Of a DNA stretch of 64,000 nucleotides, positions 1-7,610 are shown one piece after another; within the stretch, counting starts at the first letter, position 1, and each line of letters opens with the position of its first letter. The notes below the pieces were generated by a model. That model saw only the letters and a program-made list of their open reading frames with translations, ran no database searches and was not told the origin of the DNA. Where the stretch lies: positions 124,001-188,000 of the forward strand of contig OY282352.1 in NCBI GenBank assembly GCA_958295495.1, read 5' to 3'. The stretch comes from an uncultured Latescibacterota bacterium (GTDB lineage: Bacteria > Latescibacterota > UBA2968 > UBA8231). Position numbers and translations under genes: made by a program.

Positions 1-666
1 GAGCACCTTGACCACCTCATAGCCGTCGATGGTGTGGATCGGCTCGCTGATCTGGCCTTCCTCCAAGTGGAAGGTACCGTCGCGCAGGCTGGACACGGCA
101 CTAGATTGGTCGAAGAAGGCACCGAGATTGCCGCCTTTGTCTGCGTCGTCGGATAGGGAACGCTCTCGTGCCAATTCGGAGAAGCTAGCCCCTGCATCCA
201 GCAGGCGGATGATTTCGCGGGCGTCTTCTTCGCTGGCGGAGAGGATGTGCGCCGGCCAGATTTCCCAACCCAGCGATTGCTCTTCATAGAACGCCCGAAG
301 TTCCTCTTCGGTAATTGTGAGCTGGGCATCGACTATTTCGCGCGACAACTCCTCAGCTAAGCGCTTATTGACCATCTTGGAAAGCTTGTGTTTCAGATTG
401 GGTAGCTGATCCAGTCCCCGCTCCCTAGCCTCGCGCAGCACGAGCTCCTTATCTACCAAGCTCTGCAAATGGGCGCGATGAGCAGCCACACCCTCTTTCT
501 TTGAGCGCAGATAGTCGGGCAACTCCCGCTCGTAGCGGTCGAGGTCTAGGACCGTGATTGCCTTCTCAGCGACCGTGGCTAAAACGGCGACTGAATCGGT
601 GGTTTTGCTCTCTGGGCCGCAACCTGCAAGCACCAAGAGGGCAACTAAAAAATATCTCCACGACAT
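1..666 (-). CDS. Parvulin-type peptidyl-prolyl isomerase lipoprotein (PpiC/PrsA/SurA-like), 3' partial
   Basis: The reading frame is open from the ATG at 666 to the window edge (222 codons), so the C-terminus is missing. Residues 1-16 form a lipoprotein signal with lipobox LAGC (Cys16), followed by a charged helical segment typical of SurA/PrsA N-terminal chaperone domains. From about residue 135 it reads as a rotamase domain: WPAHILSASEEDA, then FSELARERSLSDDADKGGNLG, FF, and GQISEPIHTIDGYEVVKV near the edge, all hallmark parvulin blocks. It should be an envelope-anchored foldase acting on exported proteins. It lies downstream of four exported-protein genes on the same strand, which fits a role in folding that cargo, although a terminator-like hairpin (691-725) separates it from them. 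Function of the domain is secure; the client proteins are inferred. Confidence 0.88.
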   Translation of the reverse strand, partial: MSWRYFLVALLVLAGCGPESKTTDSVAVLATVAEKAITVLDLDRYERELPDYLRSKKEGVAAHRAHLQSLVDKELVLREARERGLDQLPNLKHKLSKMVNKRLAEELSREIVDAQLTITEEELRAFYEEQSLGWEIWPAHILSASEEDAREIIRLLDAGASFSELARERSLSDDADKGGNLGAFFDQSSAVSSLRDGTFHLEEGQISEPIHTIDGYEVVKVL

Positions 667-690
667 ACGTTTCTCACCCGTGTACAAAAT

Positions 691-725
691 CTGCGCGGTA
701 CCGCTCTCATAGCGGCACCGCGCAG
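691..725 (-). terminator. Rho-independent terminator-like hairpin
   Basis: A 15-bp stem with one mismatch (691-705 pairs with 711-725) and a 5-base loop is followed on the minus strand by ATTTTGTA. It sits between the 756-1514 lipoprotein gene and the 1-666 foldase gene. The T-run is short, so it may attenuate rather than fully stop transcription. Confidence 0.65.
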
Positions 726-755
726 CTAGTTGAAATTGGCTTGTACCCTGCTGCG

Positions 756-1514
756 CTACTGGCCGGTCGCCACCTTGCGCCCGTCTGGATAGACGCGGCC
801 GACCTCTCGCTCAAAGTGCATTTCGACATCCACGTCCTCAAGCGGATCCCCCTTGTAGTCGAAACGCACCACCACATCGGGAATATGGACGGTCAACTCA
901 TCGACGTCCGGTGCCAGCGGCTTGAAGACGAGATATCCTTCGCTCGTTTGGGCGCTGAACACTTCCTCATCGGGAAACATCGTGCGCTGCAAGATGCCGT
1001 CGCGCTCCTGCCAGACGTAGCGAGCATTGCCAGGCGTCCCAGGGTCAATCCCGCCAATGCCACCGCCGACATAACGGCGATAATATATCGAAAGCTGTTC
1101 ACGCCTCAGCGCGTAGTACTTGCGCCCGTTAGAGGTAGTTATATAGACCTTTTTGGGATCGAGATAGACCTTGGGATATTCGTAATTTGAAACGTACATG
1201 CGAAAGACGGTGAAGCGCTGCGGGGTGTCCCCAGTGCGAAAGTACGTCGAGTTGCCAAAAGTGTAGGGGTTGCGAGAGTTGGCCCCTTCGTTGGAGTACG
1301 CGCTGAACTGGCGGTTCAACTCCTCGTCGGTCATCGGCCGTACGCTAATTTCGAGCCGGGCCTGTCTATAAGACACAGTGCCGTCGTCGGCCACCGTCTT
1401 GTTAGCCCCTTGCTCGGCCTCGCTCATCGGCTTGATATCTTCGGCGTAGTAGCGATAGGAGCAACCCGAAAAAAGCAGCCCGACCAAAAGCAGCGGCGTG
1501 AAACATTTCAGCAT
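756..1514 (-). CDS. Uncharacterised lipoprotein
   Basis: A 252-residue protein that I do not recognise by family. I chose the ATG at 1514 because an AGGAGG ribosome-binding site lies five bases upstream; an in-frame TTG at 1532 is less likely. The N-terminus has a hydrophobic run ending in lipobox LFSGC, so it should be lipidated and exported. The mature part is rich in Tyr and Arg, with a segment on regulated surface-like beta strands (YPKVYLDPKKVYITTSNG at roughly residues 118-135) and an acidic C-terminal part. It starts 14 bases after the stop of the large 1529-4270 gene, so the two are probably co-transcribed and may work together at the outer membrane. No enzymatic motif is visible. Confidence 0.8.
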   Translation of the reverse strand: MLKCFTPLLLVGLLFSGCSYRYYAEDIKPMSEAEQGANKTVADDGTVSYRQARLEISVRPMTDEELNRQFSAYSNEGANSRNPYTFGNSTYFRTGDTPQRFTVFRMYVSNYEYPKVYLDPKKVYITTSNGRKYYALRREQLSIYYRRYVGGGIGGIDPGTPGNARYVWQERDGILQRTMFPDEEVFSAQTSEGYLVFKPLAPDVDELTVHIPDVVVRFDYKGDPLEDVDVEMHFEREVGRVYPDGRKVATGQ

Positions 1515-1528
1515 GGGGAACCTCCTAC

Positions 1529-4270
1529 TCAATACCCGGCGAACACGGTGACGAACATGGCCGTTTCCGTGCGCGCCTTATCGACCGAGGCGCGGTCAAT
1601 CCGCGACACGCGAAACCCGGCTTGGGTCCATAGATTATAGCCCAGATAGTCGACGTTGTTGGTAAACTGCAAGGCATAAACCATCTCGTTGCGATCAGAG
1701 CGCAGCAAATGGGTTTCCAACTCCTCGCGGAACTGCTCGACGAGCAAGTACTCTAGGCCGGTCTGCAATTCTGTGCGCGATAGGATGGGTAAGCGCAGGA
1801 CCAACGACCAGAGCTCGCGCAATTCCGTAGTCGCCACCCGCACCTGAGTGTCCTCGCGGCGCGACGGTCGCTGGTGCTGAAACTCGCTCTTCCAACGCGG
1901 CTGAAACTTGAGGACGCCTAGGTCAAAGGTGTAATCTATCTTGTTGAGGACGCCAAAGAAGGAAGCCGTCTCGCGGATGTCCTGCTCCTCAATCGGCCGC
2001 TCGTCGAAGTTAGCCTGCTTGAAAACCTCCCATTTAAGACGGTTCTTGAAGTGGATCTGGTCACTCTGGTACTGATAGCCCAAGTACAAGGTATTGGCCC
2101 AGCCATCGCGCAAGGGCAGCGGATCGGCATAGGGCACAAAGTCGTCGCTCAGCACGACCCACTCAACTACGTTGTCGCGTATATCGTCCTGGACTAGGCG
2201 ATAGTTGTTGTACACCTGTATGCGCCCCTTGCTGGCGTAGTCCTTGTCGAAGGTCAGCATGACGTAATTGGTGATGTTCTCACGGGCGTCGGCTAGCTGG
2301 CGCTCGTCGAGGCGGCCTACGGTCAGCCTCGCTTCCGGTCCTAAATGGGAACCTACGTAGATGTTGTACCCGCGCCGGTCCCGTTTGTACAGGTAGTCGG
2401 GCAACTCGTCGTTTTCAAAGCGGTCAATAATGCCGTTGTTGTTCATATCGATGCCAAAGAGGAACTCAGGGCGATCAGATGCGTAGCGCAAGAACGGCTC
2501 ATCGTAGTCCGGCACTGTGTTTTCGCGCAATTGGGAGTCGTTCTGATTGAAGTCGTTGATGAAGTCGTTGTTCTCATCAAAACCGGGGAAAACCCGGCGA
2601 TCCGGCGAGGAATTGGCGCGCAGCCAGTCCGGGTTGCGGTCCTGGTCGTCGTTGTCGTCGACGAATTCGTACACAAAACGAATTTCGTCGTCGTAGTTGA
2701 TATCGGCCGCATCGTTTTGGGTGCCGGCCAAAAAGGAACTGGTGCTGTAGCCGGGATCAACATTATAGACTTCGCCGAAGCCGTAGTAGGGATACGCTCG
2801 CTTATAGGCATTGATGAACCAAGCGTCGGCCGAAGTATTGTGGGCTTGGTGATTGGTCACATCAATCTCGGACCGCCGCGGGTAGCGAAAGTGCTGGCGA
2901 TTCCGGTCGTATTCACCCGCAAGATAAAACCCGGCGACATCGGAAACATCGAGGGTGACGCCGAAAATCTCATTGGCTACCGGCAACCCGTATTTGACGC
3001 GTACGAAGCCCTGGTTTGAGCCGTCCTTCACATTGCCCTCAGCACGTACCGTGCGCTCGGGAATACCCTCGGAGAGCAAAACCGGCTGAAAGTTGCGGTT
3101 GGCTTGGCGGTTAGAGGTGACGTCAATCCGGTAATCGTTGGCCAAAAGCAACAGAAACTCAATGCTCTTGATCTGCTCGGACTGGGGGCCGAAGGAATTG
3201 CGGTACTGAGGACCTTCGAGGTCGTACACTAGCACGATGGTTTCATTGCCATCGGCCGCGAGGAAGCCCTCGCGGCGGAAACCACCCTGCACCGACGGAT
3301 CATAGTCGAGGACATTGCTATCACCAATTTGGCGGCGATTGCTGATGCGCTCGCCGTCAATAGTCGTAATGATCATCTCCTCCTGAAAGAAAGCCGCACC
3401 AGCGATGTTGTCCTCGGGCGAATCGTCGCTCAAGCGCACTTCAATACGCGTAATGTCGGCGTTGTTCTGGCCCTCGGTAAGCGTACCTTTGAAGGGGTTG
3501 CCCTGAAATGCCTGCCCTTTGGTTGAGGAGTTGAAAGCATTGACGTAGGTCGCGCCAACCTTGACGAAGTCGCCGATCTGCATAGTGCCACGACCGCCAA
3601 GCATATTAGTATCGTTCGAGCGGAAGCGAGCAGTACTGGTAGCGCTCGTCAGCGTTTCGACCTCCCCGGGCGCACTGGGACGCGAGAGGAGAAGAGTCGC
3701 TTCGTACTTGTCGGTGGCCAAGTCGAACTGAATACCGGCGAACGTCGGTTTGGAAAAGGTCATCGGCGTCAGGGTAGTGCGGATGCGGTCGCCGATGGTC
3801 AAGGCATAGGCGTATTGACCCTTCTGATCCGAGGCAATAACCACGCTCGAAAACCAGTCGCCGAACCTGTTTGTCTTGAACAGACTGCTACCCGATGTCT
3901 GCGGCGCGGAAACGCTCCAGTCGTAAACGAGTTGGCCGCGGGTGATGTAATTCCCATAAATGTCGTAGAAATACTCGCCTTCTTGGGAGGTCCTCACATA
4001 GTACTGATAGTGCCGACGGGCGTAATTGGTATAGTCCTGTTGCCGCCACTGGTACTCGTTGAAAAGTTCCTGGGGCACGTACCACTTCTTCACCGCCGGA
4101 TCCAGCGCGTCAAAGAGAACGCCAGGCCCCACAGGGTCGTAATATACTTCCCCACCGCGGCGTACGCCCAGACGCGAACCGAAGTCCTCCTGTGCTGGGA
4201 GATGCTCTACCACCACTCCCAGCATCAGCAACACAACCGCACCGATGCGGCAACTCCTAGCTGTGTTCAC
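1529..4270 (-). CDS. Large probable outer-membrane/surface protein
   Basis: A 913-residue exported protein starting at a GTG preceded by GGGAGGG. Residues 1-26 are a signal peptide ending near LPAQ. The sequence is rich in Tyr, Asp, Asn and Arg with alternating polar/hydrophobic strands, and the C-terminal third (KIDYTFDLGVLKFQPRW and later strands, last residue Tyr) looks like a beta-barrel. Around residues 530-640 there are acidic loops of the calcium-binding kind (DDNDDQDRNPD, DENNDFINDFNQND, DMNNNGIIDRFEND). No named family was recognised. It is flanked by two giant CHU_C-domain proteins upstream and a lipoprotein downstream, all on one strand with short gaps, so it may be the membrane component that exports or anchors them. 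That role is inference from position. Confidence 0.8.
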   Translation of the reverse strand: MNTARSCRIGAVVLLMLGVVVEHLPAQEDFGSRLGVRRGGEVYYDPVGPGVLFDALDPAVKKWYVPQELFNEYQWRQQDYTNYARRHYQYYVRTSQEGEYFYDIYGNYITRGQLVYDWSVSAPQTSGSSLFKTNRFGDWFSSVVIASDQKGQYAYALTIGDRIRTTLTPMTFSKPTFAGIQFDLATDKYEATLLLSRPSAPGEVETLTSATSTARFRSNDTNMLGGRGTMQIGDFVKVGATYVNAFNSSTKGQAFQGNPFKGTLTEGQNNADITRIEVRLSDDSPEDNIAGAAFFQEEMIITTIDGERISNRRQIGDSNVLDYDPSVQGGFRREGFLAADGNETIVLVYDLEGPQYRNSFGPQSEQIKSIEFLLLLANDYRIDVTSNRQANRNFQPVLLSEGIPERTVRAEGNVKDGSNQGFVRVKYGLPVANEIFGVTLDVSDVAGFYLAGEYDRNRQHFRYPRRSEIDVTNHQAHNTSADAWFINAYKRAYPYYGFGEVYNVDPGYSTSSFLAGTQNDAADINYDDEIRFVYEFVDDNDDQDRNPDWLRANSSPDRRVFPGFDENNDFINDFNQNDSQLRENTVPDYDEPFLRYASDRPEFLFGIDMNNNGIIDRFENDELPDYLYKRDRRGYNIYVGSHLGPEARLTVGRLDERQLADARENITNYVMLTFDKDYASKGRIQVYNNYRLVQDDIRDNVVEWVVLSDDFVPYADPLPLRDGWANTLYLGYQYQSDQIHFKNRLKWEVFKQANFDERPIEEQDIRETASFFGVLNKIDYTFDLGVLKFQPRWKSEFQHQRPSRREDTQVRVATTELRELWSLVLRLPILSRTELQTGLEYLLVEQFREELETHLLRSDRNEMVYALQFTNNVDYLGYNLWTQAGFRVSRIDRASVDKARTETAMFVTVFAGY

Positions 4271-4323
4271 AAAAGCCCTCCCTTGTTTATCAAATTTCCG
4301 GTCTGAATTGCAACGTATTCCAA

Positions 4324-7300
4324 TCAGTAGGCGACGTGGACGAGACGCACGAGTTGGTTATCCTTGTCGTCGGCTTCAACCTCAATCCGGCAGAGATAGA
4401 TCCCCGGTGACACGACCTGTCCATCCAGATCCTGCCCGTTCCAAGTGAACGTCTGATCTCCCACTTTGCCGCTCCCCGTCGCACTCTGTCCCCGGCCAAC
4501 CAAGCGACCACTCAGATCGTAAAATGCCACCCCCAACGGCCGCTCTTCCAATACCTTCAACAGCGCGAAATGCACCAAAAGATCATCGTTGATCCCGTCG
4601 CCGTTGGGCGTAAAGACCGGTGTCAGCACTACATCTTGGATCAACGAACCCAGCAAGGCCATCAGACTGACCCGCGTCGTCGAGGAGTCCACTAGTTCGG
4701 TGGCGTCGTTGGTATCGACTCGCTGAAAGATGCCCTCGTCGGAGTCCGACGCACGGACAAAGGAGGTGAACTCAATGCCCTCGCGGAAGCTCTGCGACTC
4801 AAACTGTACCTCGATGAGGGCGTGTGCCTTGGCGGGCAAGTCGGCATTGAGCGAAAAGGGGAAGCGGACCCAGATGGAGTCCTTTCCCGTCTCTATGCGC
4901 TCCAGCACCGAGCCGTCCTCGGCGCGCAAGACGCCATCGTCGCCCTCGGTAAAGGCGCGGTCGAAACGCGTGGTCACTGCTGAGGTCCGCATTTGATCTG
5001 GGTCGAAGAGCGAGGCCGTCTGGGTGACCTCAACCCGGCCGAGGCGGATCCCGGTTAGGCGAGCAGCACGGGGAGTTACGACCAGCACCTCATCGAAGCC
5101 GTCGCGCACGGTAGCATCGGTCGGGTCGGGCGCGGCAGCGCGGATAAAATAGGAAAATTGCTGGGGTTTGAGCGGATTGATATCGCGCGGCGGAGTGTAA
5201 TCGATGGGCAAAACGTCTAAATTAGTCAGCCCCTTTGTCGCCCCCTCGTCGCTTACCAGCCCCAGCTCACCAGCCAGTTCCAGCGACAGCGGTGGTGCCA
5301 ACTCAATGCGCAACTCGCGGATCCGCGCCGTCTTGAAGGGATCTTCTGAGGAGATATTGACCCGCACCTGAACGAACTTGCGCGGGTTGGGCGAGGTGAT
5401 CGTCGCCTCATTGACGCCGTTGGTAGGTAGATAGCTTTCGCTCCATGGGCTCCAGCCGACGAAGGCCAACTCGCCGTCCTTGGCAAAGCTCGAACGCGGT
5501 GCTCGACGCAATTTCTTGCCATCTTCGTCGATGAGTCCGTCGCCGTCATTGTCGATGAGGTCAATCGGATCCTCGTCGTTGGCACCGTCGCCATCGTCGT
5601 CCGCACGCGAGGCGTGCTTCTTGCTGTCGGGCAGGGTCTGCCAGATTTCCCACCCCAGCCACTCCAAGGCTATCTCGTCGTAAACCTCTTTTGTCACTTC
5701 CTCGCGCTCTTCGCTGCCAGCGACGCTGACGACCTGATAGTAGGTAAAATTGGTGTCCGTCTGATCAGAGGTGCGGGTCTGTACCTGCAAACGGACATCC
5801 GGATGGCGATCCAGCGGCTCAATTCGCTCGATGGCTTGGCCGGTGAGCGGGTCGGTGTCGCGGATGAGAACGTCGCCCTCCCAAGCGATGCGCGGCAGGG
5901 TCTTGCGGATGAAGTTGCCGCGCGAATCGGTCAGCGAGATAGGCGGCGAGTACGCCCACACACTCACGGGATACCCCTCGCCGTAGAGTTGGATCTCAGC
6001 TATAGTCGCCAACGCCCCATAGCGGCCCGATTGCTGCCCAGTGACGTCGAGATCGCGGACCTGCAGAAAGCGAATCTTGCGGAGGACAAAATCTTCTTGG
6101 AAAATGCGCACTACTGGCGGCGTACGGTTATCAATGTGCTCCTCGCTAATGATGTTGTCCCACTTGAGCCCCTCTTCAAGTTGGGTAAAGTCTTCGCGGT
6201 CTTTCATGTTCAGGGGTTTGAGCAGCGTACCGTCGGAGACCAGAATGCCCGGCCCCAAGAAGGCACCTTTGTTACTCTGGTTGATGCGCTTGTTGACCAC
6301 CGAAAGATTATCGACCCAGAACACGGCCCCTAAATCGTACCAAGCCGTGCCCTTGACGTAAACTGGCGACCAAGTATTGGCAGTCCACTGTGAGTCGTAT
6401 AGCCCGTCAGTGGCCAAATTGGGAGCACCCAAGCCACCGTGTTCAAACGAGGCACCACCGCGCTTTTCGGGCTGCAGCGAGTAGTTATCGCCCTTAGCCC
6501 AGACCTGGACCTCGGCGATGCGGGGAACCTCCTTGCTATAGTAGAGGATCGGCCCGCGCTTTTCCTCGGGTAAAGTTTGGTATTTTTCGCGAGCAGTCTG
6601 GTTGGTATCGTCCTGGATTTCGACGAGTAAACCGCCGGCCGTCTGGCGTTGATAGACGAGCGCACCGCGCTGCTCTTCGGGCAGTGCTTCATAGGCGAGA
6701 CGCGCATCTTCACCGTCACCCAAGAAAGAATCGCGCCAGAGATCCGAATCCGTGGCCTTGATGCGGATATATTGGATGAAGGCTCCGCTGATATCGGGCC
6801 GACCGTCGATGTCCCAATCGGCGTGATCTAGCGGTGAGAGGGGGAAGGTCATCTGCACGTAGCGACCTCCAGTACCGGGCACGGCGACAGTCTGAATGCC
6901 ATCGGCCCCAATAATACCTGTCGAAGCTTGGGCTACGAGTGAAAACTGGAGATTGTTGCCCAAGGGAAAGGGAAAGCGCTCGCCCATTGAGGCGAAGAGC
7001 GCGAAGGCCTTAACCGGTTGACCGAGAAATTCGGCCTCGAACTGAGCGGAGGGAAAGATGATCGTCAGGCTATCGGCGAAAACCAGCCTCCCTAGGTCAA
7101 TTTCAAGCTCCCACTTGCTGAGTCCGTCGAGATGGAAATCGCCGGGGTCGGTCAGGCGGCTTGCAAAGCTGACCGGCGTACCCGGCTCCCAGAACGTGCT
7201 CAAGTCGCCATCGAGGATATTGTTCGCCAAGAAGTCGTTGGATTTGGCGGTCGCGCCGCCGGCAGTTAGCTCGCCGGCAGCGCGGACTAAGTCGGGATAG

Positions 7301-7575
7301 GTGAAGTCTCTAACCGTGGGGGCGACATTGATATTGCGGCGGAAAAACACCGGTCGCATCCCATTGGCCCCGACCTCGAAGATATCCGCTTCGCTGACCG
7401 GCACGTTCAAACTGGAGACCAGATCGTTCTGATATATCCAGTTTCCCCAGTGAGAAGCCCGATCCACGAGGAGCGAATTGCCTCGGAGGCGATATGCATC
7501 GTCGTTCTGAGCCAGACAGAAATTCGGCATAGATACTACGACGAGGGGCACCCCCCACTTTAGCAGCCACTTCAT
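4324..7575 (-). CDS. Giant secreted protein with discoidin-like region and CHU_C/FlgD-like C-terminal domain
   Basis: A 1,083-residue exported protein. I chose the ATG at 7575 (GAGG nearby; signal peptide ending near FCLAQ) over a TTG two codons upstream. An N-terminal region containing DGDLSTFWEPG and WELEIDLGR resembles galactose-binding/discoidin (F5/8C) folds. In the middle is a thrombospondin type 3-like calcium-binding stretch (DDDGDGANDEDP, DNDGDGLIDEDG). The C-terminus has FTPNGDGINDDLLVHF, then FYDLSGRLV, FTWNGQDLDGQVVSPGIYLCRI, the layout of CHU_C/FlgD-Ig domains that in Bacteroidetes can act as secretion or sorting domains. It ends RLVHVAY, almost the same as its paralogue at 7611-10094. 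It is probably displayed on the surface; the ligand is unknown. Confidence 0.85.
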   Translation of the reverse strand: MKWLLKWGVPLVVVSMPNFCLAQNDDAYRLRGNSLLVDRASHWGNWIYQNDLVSSLNVPVSEADIFEVGANGMRPVFFRRNINVAPTVRDFTYPDLVRAAGELTAGGATAKSNDFLANNILDGDLSTFWEPGTPVSFASRLTDPGDFHLDGLSKWELEIDLGRLVFADSLTIIFPSAQFEAEFLGQPVKAFALFASMGERFPFPLGNNLQFSLVAQASTGIIGADGIQTVAVPGTGGRYVQMTFPLSPLDHADWDIDGRPDISGAFIQYIRIKATDSDLWRDSFLGDGEDARLAYEALPEEQRGALVYQRQTAGGLLVEIQDDTNQTAREKYQTLPEEKRGPILYYSKEVPRIAEVQVWAKGDNYSLQPEKRGGASFEHGGLGAPNLATDGLYDSQWTANTWSPVYVKGTAWYDLGAVFWVDNLSVVNKRINQSNKGAFLGPGILVSDGTLLKPLNMKDREDFTQLEEGLKWDNIISEEHIDNRTPPVVRIFQEDFVLRKIRFLQVRDLDVTGQQSGRYGALATIAEIQLYGEGYPVSVWAYSPPISLTDSRGNFIRKTLPRIAWEGDVLIRDTDPLTGQAIERIEPLDRHPDVRLQVQTRTSDQTDTNFTYYQVVSVAGSEEREEVTKEVYDEIALEWLGWEIWQTLPDSKKHASRADDDGDGANDEDPIDLIDNDGDGLIDEDGKKLRRAPRSSFAKDGELAFVGWSPWSESYLPTNGVNEATITSPNPRKFVQVRVNISSEDPFKTARIRELRIELAPPLSLELAGELGLVSDEGATKGLTNLDVLPIDYTPPRDINPLKPQQFSYFIRAAAPDPTDATVRDGFDEVLVVTPRAARLTGIRLGRVEVTQTASLFDPDQMRTSAVTTRFDRAFTEGDDGVLRAEDGSVLERIETGKDSIWVRFPFSLNADLPAKAHALIEVQFESQSFREGIEFTSFVRASDSDEGIFQRVDTNDATELVDSSTTRVSLMALLGSLIQDVVLTPVFTPNGDGINDDLLVHFALLKVLEERPLGVAFYDLSGRLVGRGQSATGSGKVGDQTFTWNGQDLDGQVVSPGIYLCRIEVEADDKDNQLVRLVHVAY

Positions 7576-7610
7576 AGCCAATCCTCTCTTTCAGTGCTTT
7601 CGGACTAAGG